The notes beneath the pieces were generated by a model. The model had not been told where the DNA came from. It did not search any database and was given only the letters and a program-made list of their open reading frames with translations. This document shows, in pieces, positions 27,689 through 36,419 of a DNA stretch of 64,000 bases. Position numbers and translations under genes: made by a program. Within the stretch, counting starts at the first letter, position 1; every line of letters starts with the position of its first letter. This stretch comes from Pseudoxanthomonas koreensis_A (lineage in GTDB: Bacteria; Pseudomonadota; Gammaproteobacteria; Xanthomonadales; Xanthomonadaceae): NCBI RefSeq assembly GCF_041890415.1, contig NZ_CP169056.1, positions 558,001 through 622,000 on the forward strand, in the 5' to 3' direction.

Positions 27689-28156
27689 ATGCCTGCCATC
27701 GATCCGGGCCAGACCTATTTCTGGGTGAAGGCGCTGCACCTGTTGTTCGTGATGGCCTGGGTGGCGGCCGGGTTCTACCTGCCGCGGATCCTGGTCAACC
27801 TGCGCGAAGCCGGTGCCGAGCCGGCGGTGCAGGCGCGGCTGGTGCTGATGGGGCGCCGGCTGTACCGCTTCGGGCACGTCATGTTCGGCCTGGCGGTGGT
27901 GTTGGGCCTGGTGCTGTGGCTGGGCTACCGGGTGGTGGATGGGTTCCCGACGATGGTCGGCTCGCCGGCTGGCTGGCTGCACGCCAAGCTCACCCTGGTG
28001 GCCTTGCTGCTGGCGCACTTCATCGTGGCCGGGCGCTGGCTCAAGGGCGCCGCGGCGCGTGGCCTGCCTTCGGTGCGCGCGCTGAAGGTGTTCAACGAAG
28101 TGCCGGTGTTGTTGCTGCTGCTGGTGATCTGGCTGGTGCTGGCCAAGCCGTTCTGA
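27689..28156 (+). CDS. CopD/HemJ-like integral membrane protein
   Basis: 155 residues with four predicted membrane helices (about 10-31, 58-80, 93-113, 132-150). The opening YFWVKALHLLFVMAWVAAGFYLPR and the later WLHAKLTLVALLLAHFIVAGRWL resemble HemJ (UPF0093), the oxygen-dependent protoporphyrinogen IX oxidase, and CopD copper-resistance proteins. The His in KALH and the Lys in HAKL match the residues HemJ needs, so haem synthesis is plausible but unproven; hemE is 5 kb away. ATG at 27689. Confidence 0.72.
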   Translation: MPAIDPGQTYFWVKALHLLFVMAWVAAGFYLPRILVNLREAGAEPAVQARLVLMGRRLYRFGHVMFGLAVVLGLVLWLGYRVVDGFPTMVGSPAGWLHAKLTLVALLLAHFIVAGRWLKGAAARGLPSVRALKVFNEVPVLLLLLVIWLVLAKPF

Positions 28157-28187
28157 GGCGTTGCGCCCGGCCAGCCCGGCGGGGTGC

Positions 28188-29897
28188 TCAATCGCTGCGC
28201 TGGAACCGCACCGGCTCCGGCAATTCCACCGGCACGCCGTTGGCGTCGCAGGTGCCAGCCGCGCACAGGCGTGCGCGCAGCGCCGGGGTGGCCTGCACGA
28301 TGATGTGGTGGATCACGTTCTGTTCGAGCGTGCCGCGCACCGCGCCGCTGCCCGGGCCGCGCGCCCAGATGCCGACGTCGTCGCCGCCGTGCGATTCGGA
28401 CGACATCGGTACCAGTGCTTCCTGCAGGTAATCCGGGTGCGTGGTGTCGACATTGCCCAGGTCCGGCCGGCCGTGTGCGGGCTGGATCGACGACGGGGCG
28501 TGCGGATGGGTCTTCGGCCCGGCCGGCTGGCGGTTGCTGGCACCGGTGTGGCCGGGGCCGTTGGCATAGCCCAGGGTGGTGTAGGGCAGGCCTGCGGCAT
28601 CGCGCGCGGAAGGGCCGGGCTGCCCGTCGTCGCCGGCCGCGCCGCGTACCGTGCCCAGGATCGGGTTCCCGCGCGCCGGGTAGCCGGCGAAGGTCAGCGT
28701 GTGCGAGTGGTCGGCGGTAACCAGGATCAGGGTGTCCGCGGCCGAGGTCATCTCCACCGCGGTGCGCACCGCATCGGACATGGCCACGGTTTCGTCCAGT
28801 GCGCGGTAGGCGTTGCCCTGGTGATGGGCGTGGTCGATGCGTGCGCCCTCCACCATCAACACGTAGCCGCCGGGTTCGCGCGACAGGTGGCGGATCGCCG
28901 CAGCGGTCAGCTCGGCAAGTGAGGGCTCGGCGGCCCGGTCGCGCTCGTGCTCGAACTGCATGTGGTCGGGCTCGAACAGGCCCAGCAGCGCCGGTGCGCC
29001 GGTGGCCGCCTGCAACTGCGCGCGGTTCCACACATAGGCGCCACCCGGATGGGCATCCTTCCACTCGGCGACAAGATCGCGTCCGTCCTGGCGCAGGCCG
29101 CTCCTGTGCGGATACTCCGGGTCGCGCTGGCTGGCCGGCATGAACTGGCCGCGGCCACCGCCGAGCATCACCCGCAGGCCGGGCCCGTAGGGCGTGGCCA
29201 GCAGTTGCCTGGCGATATCGATGCAGCCCTGCTTCGCCGCGGCCGCCGGCAGGGTCGTGTCGCTTTCCCAGTTGCGGTCCGGGACATGGGCCCAGGTTGC
29301 GGCCGGGGTGGCGTGGGTGAGCCGCGCGGTGCTGACGATGCCGGCGCCCATGCCGGCACTGTCGGCCAGTTGCAGCCAGGTCAGCAGATGCTTGGCGGAG
29401 CTGTCGGCGCAGTCGTGGCGGTTGCCGGCCGAGACCCCGATCGCTCCCGCATGGGTCTTCACCCCCGTGGTGATGGCGGTCATGGTGCCGGCCGAGTCGG
29501 GGGTCTGCGCATCGGTGTTGTAGGTCTTGCTGAAGCCGGTGTGCGGAAAGTGCTCCCAGCCCAGCAGGTTCTCCTCGCCGCGCCCGCCGGTGCGCTGGCC
29601 TTCGAGGATGCGCGCGGCGGCCACGGTGGTCAGGCTCATGCCGTCGCCCAGGAACAGGATCACGTTGCGCGCGTTTCCGGCCATGGCGCCATTGGCCGCA
29701 GCGCGCAGGGCGCCGCTGCGGTACCACCCTTGCGGGGTCTCGTCGGCCGGCGCGGTGGTGTGCGCTGCCGCGCCCACGGCCGTTGCGGCGGCTGGCCGGT
29801 GGTGGTGGGTGGTGCGGGGAGCGACGCAGGCCGCGAGCAGGACGGTGCACGCCGCGGCGAGCGCAGGTGGGGGCAATCGGGTACGGCAGCGGTGCAT
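28188..29897 (-). CDS. phoA: alkaline phosphatase, predicted lipoprotein
   Basis: 569-residue PhoA-family phosphomonoesterase. Metal and active-site landmarks: LFLGDGMSL (Asp), the nucleophile S135 in QTPDSAGTMTA, VEGARIDHAHHQG and TADHSHTLTFAGY, then SESHGGDDVG with the last metal His. The N-terminus has a lipobox LAAC with C24, so it should be a lipoprotein rather than a soluble periplasmic enzyme. Start at 29897 has TGGAG 7 nt upstream; a start at 29912 is also in frame. An insertion of about 90 residues (280-370) relative to E. coli PhoA is typical of the longer bacterial class. Confidence 0.9.
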   Translation of the reverse strand: MHRCRTRLPPPALAAACTVLLAACVAPRTTHHHRPAAATAVGAAAHTTAPADETPQGWYRSGALRAAANGAMAGNARNVILFLGDGMSLTTVAAARILEGQRTGGRGEENLLGWEHFPHTGFSKTYNTDAQTPDSAGTMTAITTGVKTHAGAIGVSAGNRHDCADSSAKHLLTWLQLADSAGMGAGIVSTARLTHATPAATWAHVPDRNWESDTTLPAAAAKQGCIDIARQLLATPYGPGLRVMLGGGRGQFMPASQRDPEYPHRSGLRQDGRDLVAEWKDAHPGGAYVWNRAQLQAATGAPALLGLFEPDHMQFEHERDRAAEPSLAELTAAAIRHLSREPGGYVLMVEGARIDHAHHQGNAYRALDETVAMSDAVRTAVEMTSAADTLILVTADHSHTLTFAGYPARGNPILGTVRGAAGDDGQPGPSARDAAGLPYTTLGYANGPGHTGASNRQPAGPKTHPHAPSSIQPAHGRPDLGNVDTTHPDYLQEALVPMSSESHGGDDVGIWARGPGSGAVRGTLEQNVIHHIIVQATPALRARLCAAGTCDANGVPVELPEPVRFQRSD

Positions 29898-30093
29898 TGC
29901 AGGCTCCAGCATGGCGCCTGCTGGCTGCTACGCCAGTACGGTGGCGCCACACGCGCAGGCGCGGTCGGGTGGGACGCGGTGATTATGCCGTCACGTGCAC
30001 GTCGCGCCGATGACACCACGCTGTTGCGGAACCGTCATCGTCAGCGTCGCCGGGGCAAGGTATCGTGCCGGCGTCGCCGTTCCCGGATCGCCC

Positions 30094-31365
30094 ATGCAAC
30101 TGGTCAAGGCCTGGTTGGCCATCCCTTTCTGGCAGCGTGTGCTGGCCGGGTTCGTGCTTGGCGCGTTGGCGGGCTGGCTGATGGGCCCGGCGGCCAAGAC
30201 CTGGCTGGAGCCGCTGGGCACCGTCTACGTCACCCTGATCCGGATGATCGCCGTGCCGCTGGTGCTGTTCGCGGTGATCCACGCAGTGGCCTCGCTGCAC
30301 GGGCAGAAGTCGATGGCCTCGCTGGGCGGGCGCACATTTGCCTGGTTTGCCGCCACCGCCGCGCTGGCAGTGTGCATGGGCCTGGGCGTGGGTCTGGTGC
30401 TGCGGCCGGGCGAGGGCCTGGAAGCCCTGGAGATGGCCGCCGGCTACACCGTGCGCGAGGTGCCCACGCCGGTGCAGGTGCTGCTGGACGTGGTGCCCTC
30501 CAACCCGTTCATGGCGCTGGCCGAGGGCAGGATCCTGCAGGTGATCTTCTTTGCCGGCCTGCTCGGCTTTGCCCTGGTGAAGCTGGGCGAGCGCACCGCG
30601 CGGCTGCGCGCGCTGGCCGGCGAGGCCAGCGAGGCGATGATCCAGGTCACCCGCTTCGTGCTGGAGATGACCCCGCTGGGCACCTTCGGCCTGATCGCCG
30701 GGCTGGTCGGCAGCTACGGTTTCCAGAAGCTGCTGCCGCTGGGCAGCTTCGTGTTCGCCCTGTACCTGGCCTGCGCGCTGCACATCGTGCTGACCTACGC
30801 CGGGTTGTTGCTGGCGCACGGGCTGAACCCGCTGAAGTTCTTCCGCGGCGCGGCGCCCGGCATGCAGGTGGCCTTCGTCAGCTCGTCGAGCTTTGCCTCG
30901 ATGCCCGTGGCCCTGCGCAGCGTCACCCACAACCTGGGCGTGGACCGCGACTACGCCGCCTTTGCGGTGCCGCTGGGCGCGAGCATCAAGATGGACGGCT
31001 GCGGCGCGATCTACCCGGCGCTGACCAGCGTGTTCGTGGCCCAGTATTTCGGCCTGGACCTGTCGGCCAACCAGTATTTCGTGATCCTGCTGGCCTCGGT
31101 GCTGGGCAGCTTCGGCACCGCCGGGGTGCCGGGCACGGCGATCGTGATGGTCACCCTGGTGCTGAGCGCGGCCGGCCTGCCGCTGGAAGGCATCGGCTAT
31201 CTGGTGGCGATCGACCGGGTGCTGGACATGATGCGCACGATGACCAACGTCACCGGGCAGATGCTGGTGCCGGTGCTGGTGGCCAAGGAAACCGGGCTGC
31301 TGGACCAGGAGGTCTACGCCCGCGCCTCCAGCAACGTCGGCCTGGAGGACGTGCCGACCTCGTAG
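30094..31365 (+). CDS. dicarboxylate/amino acid:cation symporter (GltP/DctA family)
   Basis: 423-residue inner-membrane transporter of the glutamate/C4-dicarboxylate family. Eight hydrophobic segments plus two re-entrant loops: the Ser-rich loop VAFVSSSSFASMP (hairpin 1), KMDGCGAIYPALTSVF (TM7) and SFGTAGVPGTA (hairpin 2), then DRVLDMMRTMTNVTG with the cation-binding Asp/Asn. An Arg in TM8 (DMMRTMTNV) is compatible with an acidic amino acid or dicarboxylate. ATG 30094 has only a weak site. The stop lies in a short hairpin (31362-31384) shared with the convergent NlpC/P60 gene. Confidence 0.92.
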   Translation: MQLVKAWLAIPFWQRVLAGFVLGALAGWLMGPAAKTWLEPLGTVYVTLIRMIAVPLVLFAVIHAVASLHGQKSMASLGGRTFAWFAATAALAVCMGLGVGLVLRPGEGLEALEMAAGYTVREVPTPVQVLLDVVPSNPFMALAEGRILQVIFFAGLLGFALVKLGERTARLRALAGEASEAMIQVTRFVLEMTPLGTFGLIAGLVGSYGFQKLLPLGSFVFALYLACALHIVLTYAGLLLAHGLNPLKFFRGAAPGMQVAFVSSSSFASMPVALRSVTHNLGVDRDYAAFAVPLGASIKMDGCGAIYPALTSVFVAQYFGLDLSANQYFVILLASVLGSFGTAGVPGTAIVMVTLVLSAAGLPLEGIGYLVAIDRVLDMMRTMTNVTGQMLVPVLVAKETGLLDQEVYARASSNVGLEDVPTS

Positions 31366-31380
31366 CCGCGGCCTTGCCGG

Positions 31381-32271
31381 CTACAGCGCGACGCGGCGCG
31401 CCTGCATGAAGCGGTTGCCCCAGTAGCCGGTGGCCAGGCTGTCCACGCGCACGTCCTTGCCGCGGCTGGGCGCATGCAGGAACTGGCCGTCACCGACGTA
31501 GATGCCGACATGGTTGACCCGGCCGCGCAGGCCGAAGAACACCAGGTCGCCGGGCGTCAGCAGGTCGCGGTCGCGAATCAGCTCGGCGTCGGCCTTGGTG
31601 GCCATTTCGCGCGAGACCCGCGGCAGTTCGATTCCCAGCGCGTTGCGGAACACGTAGCCGACCAGGCCGCTGCAGTCGAAGCCGCTGTCCGGCGAGGTGC
31701 CGCCCCAGCGGTAGGGCGTGCCCAGCAGCGACATCGCCGCCTTGAGCACCTGTTGCACGCCGCCTTCCGGCGCCGACTGCTGGCTGCGGGCGGGGACGGC
31801 CTGGGTCAGGTCATAGGCGGCCAGCAGGCGGCTGATGTCGCCGGCGAACATGGCCGAGCGATCCAGCAGCGGCAGGCTGTCGTTGCCGGCAAGGTGCGGC
31901 AGCAGGGCCGCCAGGGTGGCGTTGGCGGCGGCATCGGCCTTCTGTCGCAGGCCACCGGACGCGGCGGCCGGAGCAGCCGGAGCCGCCGGTAATGTGGAGG
32001 CTGCGGCAGCGGGCGCGCCTGCATTCGTTGGCACTGCGGCCAGCTGCACGGCCGGGTCCACCAGCAGCGGAGCGGGCATGTGCTGGGTGGCCAGCGGCTC
32101 GGGTTCGATCGGGGCCGGCTCCGGCGCAGCCAGCAAGGGCGCGCAGGGCAGGGCCAGCAACAGCGGCAGGGCCACGCGCGCAAACAGGTGCGGGCGGGCG
32201 CGGCAGGGAACGGTGGCCGTTGGGTCTCGGAGCGTCACGCGACAGTCACAGGGCGGAAACCGGGCGATCAT
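31381..32271 (-). CDS. secreted NlpC/P60 peptidoglycan endopeptidase
   Basis: About 296 residues: cell-wall hydrolase cutting within peptide stems. The hydrophobic segment (LFARVALPLLLALPCAPLLA) acts as a signal peptide, residues ~55-170 are an Ala/Pro-rich linker and a helical region, and the last ~125 residues are NlpC/P60 with catalytic Cys in DSGFDCSGLVGYV and the two His in VNHVGIYVGDGQFLHAPSRG. The start is uncertain: ATG 32271 is used; a GTG at 32238 would give a neater signal peptide. It lies in tandem with a second NlpC/P60 gene. Confidence 0.86.
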   Translation of the reverse strand: MIARFPPCDCRVTLRDPTATVPCRARPHLFARVALPLLLALPCAPLLAAPEPAPIEPEPLATQHMPAPLLVDPAVQLAAVPTNAGAPAAAASTLPAAPAAPAAASGGLRQKADAAANATLAALLPHLAGNDSLPLLDRSAMFAGDISRLLAAYDLTQAVPARSQQSAPEGGVQQVLKAAMSLLGTPYRWGGTSPDSGFDCSGLVGYVFRNALGIELPRVSREMATKADAELIRDRDLLTPGDLVFFGLRGRVNHVGIYVGDGQFLHAPSRGKDVRVDSLATGYWGNRFMQARRVAL

Positions 32272-32346
32272 GCCCACTCGATGGCCGCGGAATGTTCAAA
32301 CGGTGTTAAATCGCCGCCGATCCGGCGGTCGCACCCAGGTGCCGGT

Positions 32347-32922
32347 TCAGCGCAGGACCCGGCGGGCGCCGGTGTAGTGGTCGCGCCAGTACGGCCCGTC
32401 CAGGCGGTCCAGGCGGACCGTGCCGCCGCTGCTGGGAGCGTGCACGAAGCGGCCCTCGCCGACGTAGATGCCGACGTGGCTGACGTTGCCGCCGCTGCCG
32501 AAGAACACCAGGTCGCCGCTGGCCAGCCGTTGCGGCTGCAGGCGCGGCCCCTGCAGGGCCGCCAGTTCGCGCGAGGTGCGCGGCAGCTTCAGGTCGAGCA
32601 TGTCCCGATAGACGTAATTGACCAGGCCGCTGCAGTCGAAGCCGGATTCGGGGGTATTGCCGCCATAGCGGTAGGGCGTGCCGACCAGGCTCAGCGCGCG
32701 CAGGGTCACCGCGTTGGCCGCGGCCGGGTCGCCGGGGGTCACCTGTGGCCAGTGCTGCGTGGCCTCAGGCCCCGGGCGCACCGGCGGGGCGCTCGAACAG
32801 CCAGCCAGCAAGCCGCCCGCCAGCAAGGCCGCCAGCGCCAATGCAGCCCACGGCCGCGCCGGAACTGGCACCGCCGGGGAAGGGGCTGGATAATGCGGGA
32901 CTTTCCTCACGGTGGTCATCAT
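32347..32922 (-). CDS. NlpC/P60 lipoprotein peptidoglycan endopeptidase
   Basis: 191 residues. Signal peptide with lipobox LLAGCSS, so anchored as a lipoprotein, then a short linker and one NlpC/P60 domain: Cys in ESGFDCSGLVNYV, His residues in VSHVGIYVGEGRFVHAPSSG. It is a Spr/MepS-like hydrolase. The catalytic domain is close to that of the downstream gene and the pair looks like a tandem duplication with different N-termini. Start at the first of two adjacent ATGs (32922). Divergent from slyD. Confidence 0.88.
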   Translation of the reverse strand: MMTTVRKVPHYPAPSPAVPVPARPWAALALAALLAGGLLAGCSSAPPVRPGPEATQHWPQVTPGDPAAANAVTLRALSLVGTPYRYGGNTPESGFDCSGLVNYVYRDMLDLKLPRTSRELAALQGPRLQPQRLASGDLVFFGSGGNVSHVGIYVGEGRFVHAPSSGGTVRLDRLDGPYWRDHYTGARRVLR

Positions 32923-32993
32923 GGCCGCTGTTCCCCGCGGCAGACAAGCCGCCCACCGCCGCCGCCTTGCCGGCAGCCCTTTCCGAGTCACGC

Positions 32994-33473
32994 ATGAAGA
33001 TCGAGAAAGACCGCGTCGTCCGCTTCCACTACACCGTCTCCGAAGTCGGCCAGGAGCCGCTGGAGTCCTCCCGCGAGAGCGACCCGATCGCAATCCTGAT
33101 CGGCCACGGCAACATCATCCCCGGGCTGGAGGCGGCATTGCAGGACCGCGCCGCCGGCGACAGCTTCGGCGTGGACGTGCCGGCCGCCGACGCCTACGGC
33201 GAGCGCCGCGACGGCCTGGGCCAGCGCATCCCCAAGAAGCATTTCGGCGACACCCGGCTGCAGCCCGGCATGCAGGTGGTGCTGCAGACCAACTTCGGCC
33301 CGCGCGCCGTGACCGTGCAGAAGGTCGGGCACAGCGTGGTGGACGTGGACCTCAACCACCCGATGGCCGGCAAGGACCTGCATTTCGACGTGGAGATCGT
33401 CGAGGTGCGCGAGGCCAGCGCCGAGGAAATCGAGCACGGCCACGTCCACGGCGACGGCGGCCACCACCACTGA
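32994..33473 (+). CDS. slyD: FKBP-type peptidyl-prolyl isomerase SlyD
   Basis: 159-residue cytoplasmic prolyl isomerase and chaperone. FKBP core KDRVVRFHYTV ... IGHGNIIPGLEAAL and DLNHPMAGKDLHFDVEIV, with the chaperone insert-in-flap domain between. The C-terminus is His-rich (GHVHGDGGHHH), matching SlyD's metal-binding tail used in Ni2+ delivery, though shorter than in E. coli. A TAATGCG-type -10 (GGATAATG near 32887) lies about 100 nt upstream. Confidence 0.92.
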   Translation: MKIEKDRVVRFHYTVSEVGQEPLESSRESDPIAILIGHGNIIPGLEAALQDRAAGDSFGVDVPAADAYGERRDGLGQRIPKKHFGDTRLQPGMQVVLQTNFGPRAVTVQKVGHSVVDVDLNHPMAGKDLHFDVEIVEVREASAEEIEHGHVHGDGGHHH

Positions 33474-33549
33474 GCCTGCTTTGGCCGGTGCCGCGGTGGT
33501 CGGAGGGCGGGCCCGCGATGGCCTGCCCGGTCCCCGGGTGCGGTGTTGC

Positions 33550-33555
33550 TAGAAT
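33550..33555 (+). promoter_or_regulatory. putative -10 element (TAGAAT) of hflKC
   Basis: TAGAAT within GCTAGAATCGG, 60 nt before the hflK ATG. It is the same 11-base string found before ridA. No clear -35. Confidence 0.45.
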
Positions 33556-33615
33556 CGGTCCGCGACCCCGGTCCGGCCCACGGCCGTGACCCGGACCCCC
33601 CATCTCGGAGTCTTC

Positions 33616-34716
33616 ATGGTCTGGAATACCCCCGGCAAGGGCGGCGACAACCCCGGCGGCCCGCGCCGCAACCCCTGGCCACCGCGCCGGCCTTCGGGCG
33701 GCGGCCCCGGCGACGTGCTGGCGCGGTTGCGCGACATGTTCGGCGGCGATGGCGGCAGCATCGTCCGCTGGGTGCTGCTCGGCCTTGCCCTGCTGGTGCT
33801 GCTGAGCAGTTTCCAGCTGGTCGGCGAGCAGCAGCGCGGCGTGGTCCTGCGCTTCGGCCAGTTCGCCCGGGTGATGCAGCCCGGCCCCAACCTGAAGTGG
33901 CCGTGGCCGATCGAGCGCGTGATCAAGGTCAACGCGACCCAGATCAAGACCTTCAGCAATACCGTGCCGGTCCTGACCCGCGACGAGAACATCGTCAACG
34001 TGGCCATGAACGTGCAGTACCGGGTGGGCGACCCGCGCCTGTACCTGTTCGGCTCGCGCAATGCCGACCGGGTACTGGAGCAGGTGGCCCAGAGCGTGGT
34101 CCGCGAACAGGTGGGCCGCGCCACCCTGGATACCGTGCTGGGTGCACGCGGGCCGCTGTCGGTCAGCGCCTCCGGGCAGTTGCAGGCCTCGCTGGACGCC
34201 TACCGCACCGGCCTGGTGGTGACCGAGCTCAACCTGCAGGACGCGCGCCCGCCGGAGGAGGTCAAGCCGGCCTTCGACGAGGTCAACAGCGCCCAGCAGA
34301 TCAAGGACCAGTTGATCAACGAGGCCCGCGCCTACGCGGCCAAGGTGGTGCCCGAGGCGCGCGGTGAGGCGGCCCGCAGGCGCACCGTGTCCGAGGGTTA
34401 CAAGGAAGCCAAGATTGCCAAGGCGCAAGGCGACGTGGCCCGGTTCGACCTGCTGCGCGACGAATACCGGCAGGCTCCGGAAGTCACCCGCAAGCGCCTG
34501 TGGCTGGAAACCGTGGAGGACGTCCTGGCCCGCAACCGCAAGGTGGTGGGCGGCGATGGCCGCCAGTTGATCTACGTGCCGATGCCCGGCGGTGCCGCGC
34601 CTCCGGCCCAGGCCGTGGCCGAGACCCTGCTGCCGGCCATCGAAAGCAGCCCCGAGCCGCTGCGCAGCGGCAACCGTGACCCGCAGCGCGGCGGTCGCGA
34701 GGAGGTGAACCGATGA
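33616..34716 (+). CDS. hflK: FtsH protease modulator HflK
   Basis: 366-residue SPFH/band-7 protein that with HflC forms the large periplasm-facing ring around FtsH and tunes its proteolysis. Gly/Pro-rich cytoplasmic N-terminus (GGDNPGGPRRNPWPP), one membrane helix at about 52-70 (WVLLGLALLVLLSSF), the SPFH domain (RGVVLRFGQFARVMQPGPNLKWPWP), then a long helical region. ATG 33616 with GGAG 6 nt upstream. Its stop overlaps the hflC start (ATGA). Unlike the usual order, hflX does not precede it here. Confidence 0.96.
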   Translation: MVWNTPGKGGDNPGGPRRNPWPPRRPSGGGPGDVLARLRDMFGGDGGSIVRWVLLGLALLVLLSSFQLVGEQQRGVVLRFGQFARVMQPGPNLKWPWPIERVIKVNATQIKTFSNTVPVLTRDENIVNVAMNVQYRVGDPRLYLFGSRNADRVLEQVAQSVVREQVGRATLDTVLGARGPLSVSASGQLQASLDAYRTGLVVTELNLQDARPPEEVKPAFDEVNSAQQIKDQLINEARAYAAKVVPEARGEAARRRTVSEGYKEAKIAKAQGDVARFDLLRDEYRQAPEVTRKRLWLETVEDVLARNRKVVGGDGRQLIYVPMPGGAAPPAQAVAETLLPAIESSPEPLRSGNRDPQRGGREEVNR

Positions 34717-35576
34717 GATACCCACTGTGGATCGCGCTGGCGGTCACCGCCGTGCTGGGCCTGCTCGGCTCGGTGTACGTGGTGCGCGAGGACCAGGTCG
34801 GCCTGGTGCTGAACCTGGGCCGCGTGGCCCGCACCGACATCGGCCCCGGCCTGCACATGAAGTGGCCGCTGGTGGAGACGGCGCGGGTGTTCGACCGCCG
34901 CTTCAGCCTGGTCGACTTCTCGCCCGAGCGCTACCTGACCTCCGAGCGCAAGGACGTCGCCGTGGATTTCGTGGCGATCGGCTACATCGACGACGTGCGT
35001 GCGTTCTATCGCGCCACCGGCGGCGACGAGGGTGCCGCGGCCGACCGCCTGGCCCCGATCATCAAGGATTCGCTGCGCAACGAGATCAACGCCCGCACCC
35101 TGACCCAGCTGGTGTCCGGCGACCGCAGCGAGGTGATCGCCAAGCAGCTGGAAGGCATCAATCGCGGCGCGATCACCCTGGGCATGCGGATCGTCGATAT
35201 CCGCCTCAAGCAGATCGACCTGCCCACCGACAGCGACGTGATCAAGCAGGTCTACGACCGCATGCGCGCCGAGCGCAAGCAGGTGGCCAGCGCGCTGCGC
35301 GCCGAGGGCGAGGAACAGGCGCGCACCGTGCGTGCGCAGGCCGACCGCGACCAGGCGGTGATCGTGGCCGAGGCCGAGCGCGACGCACAGCGGCTGCGTG
35401 GCGAGGGCGACGCCCAGGCCGCGCGGCTGTACGCGCAGGCGGCCAATGCCGACCCGGCGTTCTACGCGTTCTACCGCAGCCTGGAGGCCTACCGCGCATC
35501 CTTTGCCGACGGCCAGGGTGTGGTCGTGCTCGACCAGGATGACCCGTTCCTGCAGTACATGAAGAACGATCGCTGA
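34713..35576 (+). CDS. hflC: FtsH protease modulator HflC
   Basis: 287 residues. N-terminal membrane anchor (LWIALAVTAVLGLLGSVYVV), SPFH domain (EDQVGLVLNLGRVARTDIGPGLHMKWP), then a charged coiled coil (MRAERKQVASALRAEGEEQA). Partner of HflK in the FtsH-HflKC complex. Start overlaps hflK by 4 nt and the stop overlaps the DUF2065 gene by 1 nt (TGATG), a fully coupled operon. Confidence 0.96.
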   Translation: MRYPLWIALAVTAVLGLLGSVYVVREDQVGLVLNLGRVARTDIGPGLHMKWPLVETARVFDRRFSLVDFSPERYLTSERKDVAVDFVAIGYIDDVRAFYRATGGDEGAAADRLAPIIKDSLRNEINARTLTQLVSGDRSEVIAKQLEGINRGAITLGMRIVDIRLKQIDLPTDSDVIKQVYDRMRAERKQVASALRAEGEEQARTVRAQADRDQAVIVAEAERDAQRLRGEGDAQAARLYAQAANADPAFYAFYRSLEAYRASFADGQGVVVLDQDDPFLQYMKNDR

Positions 35577-35767
35577 TGCCGCCCGAACTGCTTCCGGCGC
35601 TGTGCCTGGTGGTGGTGCTGGAGGGGCTGTTCCTGTTCGTGGCGCCGCAGTTGTGGCGGCGGACCATGGAGCAGCTCCTGGCCCAGCCGCCTTCGATCCT
35701 GCGCAAGCTGGGGGCAGGGATGCTGGTGGTCGGGCTGATCGCGCTGTGGTGGTCGCGGGCCGGCTGA
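35576..35767 (+). CDS. yjeT: DUF2065 (YjeT-type) small inner-membrane protein
   Basis: 63 residues, two membrane helices (about 5-25 and 45-60) with the conserved LVVVLEGLFLFVAPQLWRR and LRKLGAGMLVVGLIALWW. The family sits after hflC in many proteobacteria; function unknown. Coupled to hflC by a 1-nt overlap. Confidence 0.9.
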   Translation: MPPELLPALCLVVVLEGLFLFVAPQLWRRTMEQLLAQPPSILRKLGAGMLVVGLIALWWSRAG

Positions 35768-35826
35768 GCCAGCGATGCGCCCGTAGTGCAAGTGGTTGAT
35801 TGACAAGGGCAACCCAGTTGCGGGGC

Positions 35827-35856
35827 TTGCCTGGTGCCCGCCTGGCCGGGTAAACT
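35827..35856 (+). promoter_or_regulatory. putative rpoZ promoter
   Basis: TTGCCT (35827-35832), 18-nt spacer, TAAACT (35851-35856), about 53 nt before the rpoZ ATG; each box matches consensus at four of six bases. A perfect TTGACA at 35800-35805 has no partnered -10. Confidence 0.4.
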
Positions 35857-35908
35857 CCGCGCCCATTTCCCCCTACATGAGCGGCGACCACAGTCGCCTG
35901 GAATCGCT

Positions 35909-36208
35909 ATGGCCCGTATCACCGTCGAAGATTGCCTGGAAGTGGTCGACAACCGCTTCGAACTGGTCATGCTGGCCGCCCGCCGCGCACGCCAGCTCGC
36001 CAATGGCGTGCCGGCCACCCTCGAAAACGAGGACAGCGACGACAAGCCGACCGTGCTTGCACTGCGCGAGATCGCCGCGCAGACGGTGGATGCGGCGCTG
36101 ATCGACGAAGTCGACAAGGCCGAGCGCGAGCGCGCCGAGCGCGAAGCCCTGGAGTGGGCCGCCGCCGAAGTCGTGGCCGACGACGACCTTGCCAAGGGCG
36201 ACGACTGA
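35909..36208 (+). CDS. rpoZ: RNA polymerase omega subunit
   Basis: 99-residue subunit that helps assemble beta-prime and forms part of the ppGpp site 1. Family start ARITVEDCLEVVDNRFELVMLAARRARQL and TVLALREIAAQTVD are clear; the acidic C-terminus is normal. It is normally between gmk and spoT; here both neighbours are gone and it sits alone after hflKC-DUF2065 with its own promoter and terminator. Confidence 0.96.
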   Translation: MARITVEDCLEVVDNRFELVMLAARRARQLANGVPATLENEDSDDKPTVLALREIAAQTVDAALIDEVDKAERERAEREALEWAAAEVVADDDLAKGDD

Positions 36209-36241
36209 TCCCACGCCGGCATCCATCGCCCGTGATTGCCG

Positions 36242-36263
36242 ACGGCCCGCTTGCGCGGGCCGT
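36242..36263 (+). terminator. hairpin terminator after rpoZ
   Basis: 9-bp perfect stem ACGGCCCGC/GCGGGCCGT with TTGC loop, followed by a TTGCGTTTGC stretch rather than a clean T run. 34 nt after the rpoZ stop. Confidence 0.6.
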
Positions 36264-36419
36264 TTGCGTTTGCGCCTGCGGTACCCGATACCCGCACCGG
36301 CGTGGGTTGAGCGGCGCCGCAATGGGCCAGGGCGCGCACGCTAAGCTGCGCGCCGTGACCGATTCCAGTCCACTGTTGCCGCATCCACGCCTGCCGGCCG
36401 GCACATCGCGGGCGCTGGC

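Noticed and set aside
29898..30093. Riboswitch or small RNA in the phoA-symporter gap
   Set aside because: No recognisable conserved core or paired terminator; ordinary divergent promoter space.
31362..31384. Bidirectional terminator between gltP-like and NlpC/P60 genes
   Set aside because: GTAGCCG/CGGCTAC is only 7 bp with no T run on either side; could be a REP remnant. Not enough to call.
35800..35805. Perfect TTGACA as the rpoZ -35
   Set aside because: No -10-like hexamer lies 16-18 nt downstream; the TTGCCT/TAAACT pair fits better.
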